64,000 nucleotides of DNA, from NCBI GenBank assembly GCA_950022295.1, contig OX465596.1, positions 7,626,001-7,690,000 on the forward strand, given 5' to 3'. The notes beneath the pieces were generated by a model, which had not been told where the DNA came from, ran no database searches, and was given only the letters and a program-made list of their open reading frames with translations. The translations under genes were made by a program, and so were the position numbers. The stretch is from Bromus sterilis (taxonomy: Eukaryota; Streptophyta; Magnoliopsida; Poales; Poaceae). Each line of letters begins with the position of its first letter. The first letter of the stretch is position 1. This document shows, piece by piece, positions 11,858-24,705 of the stretch.

Positions 11858-14800
11858 ATGGTTAATTATATGACGCAGATCGAAGCACGGATGCGATGGA
11901 TGTACAACGATCGACGCGGGTCCGAGTTTATTACAAACCTGCATACATTTCTCAATGTGGCTAATGCAAACAAAGTGGATAATTTTATGCCTTGTCCCTG
12001 TATTGACTGTCGGAACGTGGCGGAGTACTCTTCCTCGAGAACACTTCAAGGCCACCTGCTTCGGAGAGGTTTCATTCCCGGATATTATTGTTGGTCCAAG
12101 CACGGAGAAAGAGGGGTTAGGCAGGAAGACAATGAAGAAGAGGAGGATGATGATAGCTATCCTATGTCCCCTGAAGAATTCGGTGACACTGCAATGGAAG
12201 ACAATGAAGAAGATGGAGCTCCTCGAGGTGACAATGAAGAAGAACAACGGGAATCGGATGAGACCGTTGATGGTCTTGGTCGGGTCATCTCTGATGCAAA
12301 GCGAGACCGTGAAACAGGAAAAGAGAAGGAGAAGTTGTAGACCATGCTAGAGGATCACAAAAAGCCCTTGTACCCAAATTGCGAAGATGGCAGCACAAAG
12401 CTCGGTACCACACTGGAACTGTTGAAATGGAAGGCAGATTTTGGTTGTTCTGACACCGGATTTGAGAAGTTACTGCAAATAATGAAGTCGAAGCTTCCAC
12501 CGGATAACGAATTGCCCGCGACAACACACGAAGCAAAGAAGGTTATCTTCCCTCTAGGATTAGATGTGCAGAAGATACATGCATGCATCAATGACTGCAT
12601 CCTGTACCGCGGTGAAAAGTACGAGAGTATGGATAAATGCCCGGTATGCAATGCGAGTCGGTACAAGATCAGACAAGATGACCCTGGTGATGCTGAGGGA
12701 GATGACGAGCCCCGGAGGAAGAGGGTTCCTGCTAAGGTTATGTGGTATGCTCCTATAATACCACGGTTGAAACGTCTGTTCAGAAACAAGGAGCATGCCA
12801 AGTTGCTGCGATGGCACAAAGAAGACCGTAAGAAAGACGGGAAGTTGAGACACCCCGCTGATGGGTCGCAGTGGAGAAAAATCGAGAGAGGCCACTCAGA
12901 CTTTACAGATGAAGCAAGAAACTTATGGTTTGGTCTAAGTACAGATGGCATGAACCCTTTTGGAGAGCAGAGCTGCAGTCACAGCACCTGGCCTGTGACT
13001 CTATATATCTACAACCTTCCTCCTTGGGTGTGCATGAAGCGGAAGTTCATCATGATGCCAGTGCTCATCCAAGGACCGAGGCAACCCGGCAACGACATTG
13101 ATGTGTACCTAAGGCCATTAGTCGATGAACTTTTGGAGCTGTGGGCCAAACCAGGTGTACGCGTGTGGGATGAGGACAAACAGGAGGAATTTGACCTGCG
13201 AGCGTTGCTTTTCGTAACCATCAATGATTGGCCCGCTCTTAGTAACATTTCAGGACAGTCAAACAAGGGATACAATGCATGCACGCACTGTTTAGATAAG
13301 ACTAAAGGTATATATTTGGATAAATGTAAGAAGGTTGTGTACCTCGGGTGTCGTCAATTTCTGCCGCCCAATCATATCGTGAGAAAGAAAGGCAAGCATT
13401 TTAACGGTGAGGCAGATCACCGGAAAAAGCCTAAGCTCCCTAAAGGTGCTGATGTATTTGGTATGGTGAATGACCTAGAAGTAATCTTTGGAAAGGGTCC
13501 TGGCAGTCAATCTGTTCCGAAAGACGTCGTTACCGGACACGCGGCCATGTGGAAGAAGAAATCTATATTTTGGGAGCTACCCTATTGGGTAGACCTAGAG
13601 GTCCGTTCTTCAATCGACGTGATGCACATGACGAAGAATCTTTGCGTGAATCTGCTAGGGTTCCTGGGCGTGTATGGGAAGTCAAAAGATACACCAGAAG
13701 CACGGGAGGACCAGCAACGTATGAAAGACCCATACCACAGGCATACTGATAAAGGGCGTCTAAGCAGCTACGCTCTTACCAAAGCAGAGAAGGAAATCTT
13801 TTTTGAATGCCTTAGAAGTATCAAGGTCCCGACAGGCTTCTCGTCAAATATAAAGGGAATAATAAATATGGCAGAGAAAAAATTCCAGAACCTCAAGTCT
13901 CATGATTGCCACGTGATTATGACGCAGTTGCTTCCGGTTGCATTGCGGGGGCTTCTACCAGAAAATGTTCGAGTACCCATTGTGAAGCTATGTGCATTTC
14001 TCAATGCAATATCTCAGAAGGTAATCGATCATGCAAGTCTGGAAAGGCTACAGAAGGATGTGGTCCAATGTCTCGTCAGTTTTGAGTTGGTGTTCCCCCC
14101 GTCCTTCTTCAATATTATGACGCATCTGCTGGTTCACCTGGTCGATGAGATTGCCATTCTAGGTCCTGTAGTTCTACACAATATGTTCCCCTTCGAGAGG
14201 TTCATGGGAGTTTTAAAGAAATATGTTCGTAACCGTGCAAGGCCAGAAGGAAGCATCTCCAAGGGCTATGGAACAGAGGAGGTCATTGAGTTCTGTGTTG
14301 ACTTTATTCCTGACCTTAAGCCAATTGGTGTTCCTGAATCGCGGTATGAGGGGAGACTGAGTGGAAAAGGAACGCTAGGAAAGAAAGCAAAGATATTTCA
14401 GGACGGGCATTCTTTGACTCAAGCACACTACACAGTTCTACAAAGTTCTATCTTCGTCCAACCGTATATTGAGGAACACAAGAATGTTCTACGCTCCAAG
14501 TTCCCGGGGGAGGATGACCAATGGATTCAAGTCAAACACATGGAGACTTTCGGCACTTGGTTGCAATTACGTCTCATGCATGACACCACTATTGGAAATC
14601 AACTCTACTTGCTGGCCGCGACACCGTCTGAGACTGTATTGACTTTCCAAGGGTACGAGATAAATGAGAATACATTTTACACGGTCGCCCAAGATAAGAA
14701 GAGCACCAACCAAAACAGTGGTGTCCGCTTTGATGCAACAAACGAGGATGGTACAAAGGACACATACTATGGTTACATAGATGAGATATGGGAACTTGAC

Positions 14801-15213
14801 TATGGACCTACTTTTAAGGTCCCTTTGTTTCGGTGCAGTTGGGTCAACATGAATGTAGATGGGGTAAAGGTCGACCAGCTGTACGGAATGACAACAGTAG
14901 ATATCAAGAATCTTGGTCACACAGACGACCCATTCGTCCTAGCCAAAGATGTGGCTCAAGTTTTCTATGTGAAGGACATGTCTTCTAGACCGAAAAAAGG
15001 AAAAACAAGGATACGAATACATCAGACAATGAGCCCAGGCGTCACATAGTTCTTTCAGGAAAAAGAAACATTGTGGGAGTCGAGGACAAGACAGACATGT
15101 CCGAAGATTACGATAAGTTTCATGAAATTCCTCCATTCACAGTGAAAACTGACCCGACTATCCCATTAAGCAATGAAGATGCTCCGTGGTTACGGCCCAA
15201 GAAGCGATCATAA
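11858..15213 (+). pseudogene. CACTA Tnp2-type transposase, broken
   Basis: The N-terminal transposase-associated domain is encoded at 11858-12337 (RMRWMYNDRRGSEF, then FMPCPCIDCRN and a GHLLRRGFIPGYYCW block), followed by an acidic linker. TAG at 12338-12340 interrupts the frame; the same frame continues to 15049 with the Tnp2/Transposase_21 core (KCPVCNASRYK, RRKRVPAKVMWYAPIIPRLK, WPVTLYIYNLPPWVCMK, then the FMGVLKKYVRNRARPEGSI region and DUF4216-like C-terminus). Near 14990-15010, at an A-rich run, the frame shifts: the expected C-terminal tail (RRHIVLSGKRN to LRPKKRS) is in another frame and ends at TAA 15211-15213. Two lesions therefore separate it from a functional DDE/D-type transposase. 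An upstream intron or alternative start cannot be excluded. Confidence 0.88.
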
Positions 15214-15914
15214 GCAATGTAGGAAACAAGTGATGTGTAATAATGTATTGAACCATTGGTGATTTTTTTGTGATGTTTGCAATTAGCCAAGTTTGACCAT
15301 GATGCTTTCCAATTGTAGTGCTTTACAATTTCAAAATGCGGTCAAAACGGGGGAGGGGGGCATGCCCGGTGATAGCTAGGTGTGGAATCTTGCAAGAATC
15401 TTTGTAGATCTCTGATGAAATGAGTACTTGTGCACTTGGAAATATTTTTTTGAAAAAATAAAGAGCAATCTATCAAGCACTTGTAGTTCAAATTTCACCC
15501 CGTTCCAGCTGAATTGGCGGCAATTTGTCTTTTTCAGCAGAGGCGCATAAGAAACATTTTACATAGAAACTTTTGTAAATTGTTAATAAAATATGGTCTA
15601 GTATAATACAAAAATGGGTTGGTTCAAATTGACATCAAATATTTGGTAGATCCTTCACAAAAATACCCTACTTTCGGCACTCGGAAAATGAAAAATGCAT
15701 TTTTAATTGAAAATTGTAAAATTGTATAGTTAAAAAAATATTTTTCAAAACAAAAAATGGTTTTGGATTAGTTAATTAAATTGAAGCACTTTTGCTGTTA
15801 AAAGTTTTTTCAAATTCCAAACAAAAAATCATTTTAAATTGAAACAACTAACTAATTAAGAAAGAGAATAAATTTGAAAAGGGCGGGAAGTCGAAAAGCT
15901 TGCATAAAATGGGT

Positions 15915-16076
15915 CATTGGTCCCGGTTGGTGCTACCAACCGGGATCGATGACCCTGGTGCGACGTGGCAGCACCACGCCCCTCCCCGCCCAGGCCAACG
16001 ATCCCGGTTCGTGGCACCAACCGGGACCATTGAGTCTTTGGTCCCGGTTGGTGCTACCAACCGGGACCAATGGCCC
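15915..16076. repeat. Internal block of CACTA subterminal-type repeats
   Basis: Near-perfect palindromes (ggtcccggttggtgctacc with its complement) occur between the two genes, well away from either end. They have the same core as the terminal blocks. A TATA-like tatata follows at about 16079 before a GC-rich leader, so the block could serve as the promoter region of the second gene. Confidence 0.7.
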
Positions 16077-17697
16077 TTCCTATATACGTGCAAGTCTTCT
16101 TCCTCCTCCCCCAACTCCACCAAATCCATCTTCGTCGACGCCGAAACAACTGCCCGCGCGGAATTCCCTGTCGACACCGGCAGGCTGCCCGCCGATTCGC
16201 CACCTTCGTCTTCCCCGCGCACGTGGCCGCTGCTCCTCGTCGCCGCCGCCGGCCACCCTCTGCTCCGCCGCGGCGCCCCGTCTACGAATTTGCGCGTTCC
16301 GGTCGTCCCCGAGCAAACTGCCCTACCCCTACACGCTCGCGGTGAGAAGCCGCCCGTTTCGCCCTTCCTCGCGCGCCGATTTGTCCTCTCCCTCGCCGTT
16401 CCCGTGCGCTGGTTGATTTGGCCGTCGCCGTGGTCTGCTTCTGCCCGCGGTTTTGGCACCGTTGGGCGGAGCTTAAGCCCCCTGTTCGAGCTCGCCCGCT
16501 CCCGCGGCTTCTCGTCATCGGAATGGACCGGACCGGCGACCTCACCGTGGTCTGCTTGGCGTCGCCGGCGAGCACGGGATTAGCCCCCCTAATCCGGTTA
16601 ATTAGTGCCCCTATGACAGTGGGCCACCCCCCCCTTTAATTGTCTGTTAAGACAGAACAGAGAGTTTAAAAAAACAAATGATAACCCTTCTGTTAGGATG
16701 ACATGTGGGACCTCCCACCTCTAAATATACTAGTTGATTTAATCTGTTAAAAAACCTACTCTATGACATGTGGGCCCTGCCCAGTTAAAACCTAATTAAA
16801 ATGTTTAGTTAATATATAAGTGACTTACATGTGGGTCCCCCCACTGATTAATTAGATTTAATTAATTTGTTTATTAACTGTGTCACTGACCAGTGGAACC
16901 CACTGGTCAGTTAATTAAAAATGATTATTAATTCATTTAATAATAAATAAAAGAATTAATAAATAGAAATTGATTTTAAAATGTAATAAACTTGTTTAAT
17001 TAATATCTTTTAATCCGTAACCCGGATTAAAATAATTTATACATGAAAGTTGCTCAGAAAAATTCAACGAATTCAAATCCGGTATCCGTATGTCTACCAA
17101 ACCCCCTAACATACCGAACATTGAACCGCCCCCCTCTGGACCGCCAGTCCGATGAATTGTCCGGTACTGCTACAGTACCCGGATCAATTTATTTCGAACA
17201 CGAAGTTGTTCGGAATAGGTCAACTCACCCGGATACATAACCCACACGTGTGTTGGATGTCCACGACACCTCCGGCATCATCGCCCCCTCCGGACACCCT
17301 GTCCGGTAATCACCCGGAGCCGGTAATCCATCCCCGGATGAATTTCCGCTCCGAGCTTATTGCATCGTACCACGTTAGAGTAACGTTTACAATTCATCTG
17401 TCTTGTCTTGCATTGATTGCTATTGCTTGCTGTGTATTTACTGTTTCTCCCCCCTTTAATCTCCGGTAGACTCTGCGCTTTGCTAGTCATAGGTTAGCTA
17501 GCGGGCCGTGATCACTCTGGGAGTGATCGTGGAACTATATATATAAACTCTACAGGTACGTTCATTGCAGACATCGTCATCGGTCCCCCCTAACACGGAT
17601 CTGCCGAGTCACCTCAAGTGTGAGATATCGAGGAGAAATCCTCGGGGCTCCACTTGATGTCGACTCCGTAGCTCCGCCTTAGGGCCCCGAGACACGG

Positions 17698-20600
17698 ATG
17701 TCCTTACAGGTAAGAAGTCGGGTGACTCCGGATTTCGAACACGGCTATGGTAAGATAAGAGAGCAGTGGGGTGATTTTGTGGCGTACAAGAAATCGGAGC
17801 ACGCGCAGCAAAGGTCTGAAATAAATCAGACGAATGCCGCTAAGAAGATTTACCACCATAAAATGGGGCCTGCTGGCTACTCCGGTTGCATGCCTAGGTG
17901 GGAGGCAATTGAGGCCAAGTATTTTGATTCCGAGATCACTCCAGAGCCTACAACATGGAATGAACGGACAAGAAACTGGTTTTACGGCCATGGGGGCACG
18001 TTGGACCAAGATGGGAAGGAAATATATAACCAGTCACACATAGATGATCCCCTGCTGCCCATCGAAGATATTAGAGATGCAGTACGTGATATTGAAGAGG
18101 GACGGTTCATTCCCGATAGAGAGGACGACGAGCTCACACGCGCCCTAAAAAATAAAGAACACCCAGGGCGAGCAGGAGGCACGCCAGGCTCCAAGTGTTG
18201 GAAAGTTGCCTTCCCTTCGGAAAGCAAGAAATATCCAGATAAAAGCCATAAGAGGAGGAAGGAAAGGGAGGCAGCTGAGAAAGCGGCGGCTGAGAGAGAG
18301 AAAGTGGCGAATGAGGCTGAGAAAACGGCTACCATAGAGCGGCTGCGTAATGTAGAAGAAGGCTTACAGCGGGCGGAGGAGCTGATCGGCAGACTTAGCC
18401 AGCAAAGTGGCGGCCAACCTCAATAGCTCTTGTTAGAAACTGGATTCGATGCTACCGGCGCCCCATCGAATCGGAAAAGCTCCCAAGCTTCCACGCAGCT
18501 CCAGCAGGATGATGATGATGCACTGACAACGGCTGCTCCTAAACGCTACCCAGTGGATTATATCACGGAGAGCACACGTTGTGAGCTTAAGGTGCAAGTG
18601 ATGAACTTAAAGGTGACGGTGGCGGTCGGCATGGCCCTATCAATCCCGGAGAAACCTACTTATCATTGCAACCCGACTCCAGAAGGGTACGCTGTCGTCA
18701 TGGTGGATGATGTGATGGATGATTATGAGGAGCTGAAGCTGGACCACCCTGCAGGTGAAGATGGGGAGCTGAAACAACTAGGAGAAGCAAGAAAGGGGAG
18801 TGTTCTATGGCGAAAGGAGCACATCGTGCTTCCAAATTATGTGCCGCCAAGGTCACCCACTCTTCAGAAGAGCAATCCACCTTCGCCGCCACGTGACCAT
18901 TCTTCATCGCAACCATCGCCTTCACCGCCTCACCACTCTCCGGCTCAGCCGTCTCCACCGTCGCCTCAGGCATCTCCACCGTCGCCTCAGCCGTGTCCAT
19001 CTCCTGAGTCTCAGAGCCAGAAGCGGAAGCGTACCTATACTAGGAGGGGCAGCAAGAAATCGCCGAAACGTAAGCGATCACCCCTCCCAAAAGTTCCTCA
19101 TCAGAATATGAAGAAGCTACCCGGAGAGATGACACCTGAGGAACTGGAAGTGTCCGCAAAATTGTCTTATGAAAAGTGGAAGATTGATGTGGCCAACAAG
19201 AGAAGCCGATAGAGCCATTGTTCCCGCGCACCCCAGAAGATCACGCCGCGTGCGCGAAACTGAAGAAGAAGCTTCACAACCCCATACCGCTCACATCAGA
19301 CTATGGACGCTCTATTACAAAGTCGGCTGAGGCAAAAGAGCGGAGAGTCGGAAAAGAGATTGCCCAGCTCGGACTATAGAAAGAGCAATCGATCGAACCG
19401 CTCAAAGTGTACACTTGGCCCCAGCAGCATCAGGTCGATGCGTATGATCCGAACAAAGATCCGGAGTTTATAAGACAGTACGGAGCAAAAGCCCACGCAG
19501 TAGGAGCGTCTATTACTGAGTACATGAGCCGTCTGGAAGAGTTCGAGACCGGGAACGACGAGGAATTCGTACCGGCATACCAATACCGACACGGGTGTCC
19601 TCTCGTCAGACCCGAGTTAGTCAAGGATCTACCAACAAAGATGCGAAAATTGCATGACTGGTACATGGAAAAATCTGCTAATTCCGAAAACTGGATCTAC
19701 GCTAAATTTCAGAACGAGCATTACGGGCATGGACAAGGCTTCGATCTGATTGAATTCTCAGAATTATTTCAGTTTTACAATGGAGACGCCATCGACAAAT
19801 CTATCGTCAGTGCATATTGTCTGTAAGTACCATTAATTTCAGTGATCAAGCCTTTCTAGCTCAGCTCATTCGTTTCATGTACAATCTTACACTCATCACT
19901 AAACTAATTATATATGCAGAATGAAGATTCTCGAATGCAAGAAAGGACAAATCTATGACATTGGGTTCATTGACTGCCAGTTCGTTCATGAAAGAACTCT
20001 CAAAGATAGGCCCAACCAGACAGAGAACAACTTGTTGCAATCGTTGACGTATTTCGGCACAAGAAGGGAAATACTATTTCCTTACAACTTCGAGTGAGTG
20101 TTACTGTCTCGCACACATTCTATTTTGCTTGCTCGGTGTTAAGCGTATAATTGACTCTTTATGCGTGTGCAGCTTCCACTTTATCCTGTTGATCATTGTT
20201 CCGGACGAAGGAGTAGTAAAAGTCATGGACCCGGGAAGCAGATCTATGAAATCATGGGAGGACATGCAGGCATGCCTCCAGAGGGCTTGGAAACGGTTCA
20301 CCGCCAAAACACCGGGTCTTCCGGCAGAGCTTACATTTGAACCACTGAATGTAAGTACTACTTAATTGCTAGATCCGTGCATCTTTTTTATTCTAGTTTC
20401 AGTATAATTATCATGCTGATTAAAATATTCATTGATCTCCGTTCTCGTAAAGTGTTTGAGACAGGGACCCGGTAATAACTTATGTGGATATTATGTCTGC
20501 GAGTTCATTCGCCAGACGACCAAAGAGACGGCCGCAACCCGAAACATAAGGAAAATTGAAGTACGATAAACAACATTCAATACTTTAATTTATTGCGTTA

Positions 20601-20808
20601 AATTGTGTTTAGTTTCATTCATATATATTGATCCCTTTCTTTTAATTAGATCGAACGAATGCGGGAAGGTCTTCTACCACGAGAACGCGTGCGAGCAATT
20701 CAAGAGGAAATCGCCGGATTCTTATTAGACCATGTCATAGCTCCGACCGGAGAGTTCTTTCACCCTCATTTTTTGGAAGACAAGCGGCCAAGGACCGATG
20801 TAAATTAG
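17698..20808 (+). pseudogene. Second CACTA gene: coiled-coil protein with Ulp1/C48-peptidase-like C-terminus, broken
   Basis: The first part (17698-18423) matches plant En/Spm-associated proteins (KMGPAGYSGCMPRWEA) and ends in a charged Ala/Glu/Arg coiled-coil stretch. TAG at 18424-18426 interrupts it; the frame goes on to 19212 with a Pro/Ser-rich and Lys-rich region. A frameshift follows between about 19200 and 19230, then TAG at 19377-19379. The C-terminal part is spliced with GT-AG borders: exon to 19822, then 19920-20093, 20173-20350, 20453-20560 and 20650-20808. It resembles the Ulp1 fold: DFHFILLIIVPDEG holds the His, VMDP the Asp, and QGPGNNLCGYYVCEF the Gln and Cys. Such protease-like genes are common in grass CACTA elements; their role is not settled. 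This copy is a pseudogene. Confidence 0.82.
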
Positions 20809-21024
20809 ATCGAACTCGTGTGGAGTACCGTTTGTGTAATTAATGTTCGACCAAGCACGAGGAATGAGATGGTGTATATGATATATTCGTGACGATAATG
20901 TGTAATATATATTGTGGTTCCGTCATTGTTGCTTTAATTTATATATATATGGTACCATTTAATTGAATACAAAACACAAAATAAATAAATGAAAAAACCC
21001 AGAAAATAGGGCTAAAAGTGGAGC

Positions 21025-21200
21025 TTCTTCGGTCCCGGTTCTTCCTGTCAACCGGGACCGATGACCCCTCCCCCCCTCGCTGCGCGCCTGGCCACGTGGA
21101 GCCTCTTCGGTCCCGGTTCGTGGGCCAACCGGGATCATCATTGGTCCCGAGTTATTGGTCCCGGGTGTGGAACCGGGACCGAAAGCCCATATGAACCGGG
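21025..21200. repeat. Right subterminal repeat block of the CACTA element
   Basis: Repeats of the TCCCGGTT/AACCGGGA core in both orientations next to the right terminal inverted repeat, mirroring the left block. Confidence 0.75.
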
Positions 21201-21229
21201 ATAATATGGGGGTCTGTCCACTAGTGCCG

Positions 21230-21911
21230 TATTCGTCATCTCATCTCAACACACGCCCCTGGGTGTCAGGGAGGATATGACCTCTTGTACTCAAAATGGA
21301 ACATTGAATGTTTTTTGTTTTCTCAGCTCAATTCTAAGTCTAACTAGGCCGAATGATGAAAGAAACAACATGAAAGTACTGTATGTGCAGTTCATTGCGC
21401 CCAAGTTGTGGAAGTGGAGATGCCAAATGCAAGAATCTATGTCCATTAAACATAGTTTAAAAACCACTTTAACTTGTAGGATTCTCAAAGCAGTGGAACA
21501 CAAAACACACTTGATTTGAGTGTCACAACCTTTTTAGGCTAGAAAATTATAAGAATTTAGTTCAAGAAAATGTTTGACACCATAGAAAAACGGGGAGATT
21601 GTACCAAAAGGTTTCACACAATAAAGATTTGATCATACTAATTAAACCAGGCCGAGGGTGTTATCTCTCTTTTTCAGAAAAAGGAAGAAATTTTTACAAG
21701 GAATCGAAATTCTAAGATGTAAAAATCTCTCTGAATCGGAAGAGTCCTTTTCCTAGCATAAAATACCATGCATATATGAGTAAACTTAGTAGTGTTTGTA
21801 GAAAGACCGACATCACAAGCAACAGGTCCAACATATCGAATCACCACTGAGCTTGGTGATCCAACAAGTTATGCAATGAATACAGTGGTGGTTTTTTAAC
21901 TCGGGTATATT
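21230..21911. other. Region between the CACTA element and a MATH-BTB pseudogene
   Basis: AT-rich, no gene recognised. The right part is the 3' side of the minus-strand MATH-BTB gene. Confidence 0.4.
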
Positions 21912-23063
21912 TTAACACAAATGGTCATAACTTGAAAAGAAAGTGTTTCTGTAAATTACTCTTACCTCTGGCAACGGCAAATTTTGTTGTAAAATATCTG
22001 TCATAACATCCGGGCAGCTTGTCATAAGGTGCTTGAATCCATCGGTTTTCTTGATAGCTACGAACACATCACGCGAAGACATAAAGTCAATGAAAGCGTC
22101 TTTCAGTTGCTCACGACAATGCTGCTCTGCTAAAGTTAGGCTGGTTGCAACTGTTTGTACATCAATGCTTCGGCATAGCTCTCCTTCACACATTGCCGCT
22201 AGCCTATCCAACCCGTACCGATCCGCGGCAACCAACAAATGTTGTAATGTCATGTTTTTCTTAACATCGCGATCATTTGGCATCGAATCTGTGTATATAA
22301 AGTGAAGAATCACCTTGAAGACGGTGGGCTCCATGTCATCAATCTTTATGTGCTGCATCTTGTTCTCCTTCATCAAACCGAAGAACTCCGCCTTAAATAT
22401 GGGCGAGCGTGCGGCCAACACAACCCTATGAGCGTGAAACGATTGGTCGCCCACGACGAAAGTTACATCCGCGCCATCCTTGTCCTCCAACATGGTACCA
22501 AAGTCTCCATGAAGGTTCGGCGGCAGGATCGGGACGATGAAGGTGCTCACATCTTCGGTGCGGCACTCTTTCAAGACGGTCAAAACACACCTGATGGTGA
22601 AGCTGTCCTCTTTGAGGGCCAGCAGCTTGAACTTTGGAACAAAGTCCTCATGTCCTCAAGTACCATGTATGGAGATGAAGGTATGCCGCATGCTCGGTTG
22701 TTCAAACAATAATTGGCCACCCTTGCCCCAAATGCTGAAGGTGTACTTGGTCATGACCTACACCTCTGGGTTTGGTCCAGCAGCAGGTTGCCCTCTACGG
22801 AGGTGGAGGAAGGCCGAGGCGTGGGGAGCGGCACCTTCCTCGGCCTTGATGAACCCGTCGGGGTAGAACATGATGTCCCACTCGCATCCGCCGACGCTGA
22901 ACGGGCTAGAGATGACGCGGTTGCCGGCGCCCATGCCATCGAGCAGTGAGAAGCCGGCAATCTCGAATTTGTGTACCACGGTGTCGCCGTCCGTGTAACA
23001 TCGTGACCACGTCTTGGGCACGTCGTGCTGGTTCGCCGGAGAAGACCCGACGATGTTCCCCAT
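21912..23063 (-). pseudogene. MATH-BTB gene with two premature stops
   Basis: One frame runs from ATG at 23063 to TAA at 21912 and contains two internal stops: TAG at 22758-22760 (complement) and TGA at 22656-22658. The start reads MGNIVGSSP. The MATH domain follows (VVHKFEIAGFSLLDGMGAG, then CEWDIMFYPDG), and both stops fall in its second half. The BTB domain (GADVTFVVGDQSFHAHRVVLAARSPIFKAEFFG) and the BACK-like region (ADRYGLDRLAAMCEGELC) are otherwise open. At the C-terminus CCAGAG|GTAAGA looks like a splice donor, so the true protein may have continued in a further exon. MATH-BTB proteins are substrate adaptors for CUL3 ligases; this copy should not give a full product. The intact 24706-25839 gene is its nearest neighbour, in the same orientation. 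Confidence 0.85.
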
Positions 23064-24705
23064 GGCAAAAGGTAGGAGATCGATCGATTGAGCCAAAAAG
23101 ACATCACCAGTATTGTATATGCGTGCGCCGGAAGAAATGTGTAGCCTATAAGACAAAGGAGTTCGTGTCCATCTCAAAAGAAAAAAGTTCGTGTCCAGTA
23201 GGCATGAGCGGACACGACACGTAATAGAACGACACCAGTTCATGTTCAAGATGGTTGAACAGCGTCGGGTGCCAGGAGACCTCGGCGACAAATAGTTTTT
23301 TTTTTCAACGGTAAAGCCAATTCTGCGTTTTATATTGCATGTGATAACAATATTACATCATCTGTTAACAAGTTCACCAGAAAATCCGATGGGTCCTCTC
23401 CTTCCACATATCATAGAGGAACCCTCAGCACCAAATAGTTGAGGAAAAGCACAGGGGCGTGCATGTGGGTAGCCTGGTTCGAACGTCTACCCGGTTTTCT
23501 GCGATCTTTTCTTTGGTGTCTTCAGTTCGCTCTTGTTCTCCGATTTCAATAAAACAACGATTTTATTTGAAAATATTAGTATTTACATCCATTTTTAAAC
23601 GTGTGTGCACAATTTTTTAACGTGCTTAACATTGTTTCAAATATACAAATATATATTTAAATACATGAAGTTTTTTGAAAATGGAATAAGCATCTCATCA
23701 CACGTTTAGAATCATGTTGATAAAAATATGATCATTATGTATTCTTAGGGATGATTTATTATATTAGCTTGTGGAGGCTCATCATTGACGCGCCACACAC
23801 AGCCCATCACCGATGACCCCTCATCTATGACGCTTGTTCTCGTTCCGTCAATGATGAGGGCCCATTGTTATTCTGTTCTGTAATAGTGAGCCACTGAAGA
23901 CGTGATGTCGGATCATGATCTAGTGGCAGTTTATCCAGCGCTTTCATCAACGTCACCGGAGGGGCTCGACACATGGTCGAAAACCTAACTACATAGGCTA
24001 AGAACCCTAAACTCGATCTACATAGACCCGCTCATAGGATTCGGTGCCCACCCAGCTTGACTTTGTCAATTTTAACAAAAAAAGTATTCATGCATGTACC
24101 TCTTTAAGGACCAAAGCCCCAGAGTTGTCATTGAATCGTTGAATCAACCTGAAGCGATTGACACCAAATCTTGTCGTCGTGCCCACACGGCGAGAAACCT
24201 CAGCCTCACTAGCCAACAAGAAGGCTATAAGCTCGAGTTTTCCTGACTCTATCGTGACAAACGAACTCGAGAAGGATCGTATCAACCCGAATGTAAACTA
24301 TTACCCGGAGCGGCGGGTTGAGGGGAGACAGATCCACAGACTCGCTAGGGGAGGAGTAATCCCTAGCCGCTGAGTTGCTAGAAAGAAAGACAACCGGTAG
24401 GAAATTGTTCTCATGTAAAAGTTGGCTCATATTTGATATGTAATGATTTGAATCGATGTTGAGCCATTTTCGAGCAAATAAACAAAAATGTATTCACCCT
24501 TGAAAGTAGCTTGACTTAATTCATCAAAATAAACACACGGCATGTTCTTGAAATGTTGGTAAAATAAAATTGTGATAATAATAATAATAATTTCATAAAT
24601 GCATGGAAAGCATATGTTGCTCATGTTAAAATTGTGCGAGCTTATCTCCACTCCATTTTCGACCGAGCTACAAAATAGAGTTCTACTCAAGTACTTATTT
24701 TGGAT
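23064..24705. other. Intergenic region between two MATH-BTB genes
   Basis: No gene recognised. A short inverted repeat (CTCATCATTGACG at about 23780 and CGTCAATGATGAG at about 23856) may be a MITE relic. The stretch 24090-24430 has moderate GC but no family match. A short ATA/ATT microsatellite lies near 24575. Confidence 0.35.

Larger units (their letters stand above)
11348..21226 (+). mobile_element. CACTA (En/Spm) DNA transposon, complete but decayed
   Basis: Left end CACTAGTAGACAGACCCCC at 11348; right end, read inverted, CACTAGTGGACAGACCCCC at 21226. The terminal inverted repeats match at 18 of 19 positions. A 3-bp target duplication CCG flanks the element (11345-11347 and 21227-21229). 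Length is 9,879 bp. Inside are subterminal palindromic repeats containing TCCCGGTT/AACCGGGA, a Tnp2-type transposase gene (about 11858-15213) and a second gene with a C48-peptidase-like C-terminus (17698-20808). Both genes carry stops or frameshifts, so this copy is not autonomous, though its ends could still be mobilised by another element. The 16.6-17.5 kb stretch between the genes is AT-rich and without recognised coding sequence. Confidence 0.93.

Noticed and set aside
15874..16583. Overlapping frames of 180-227 residues after the inner CACTA repeat block
   Set aside because: Three frames are open at once because of GC-rich, low-complexity sequence. No conserved domain; more likely a leader than a gene.
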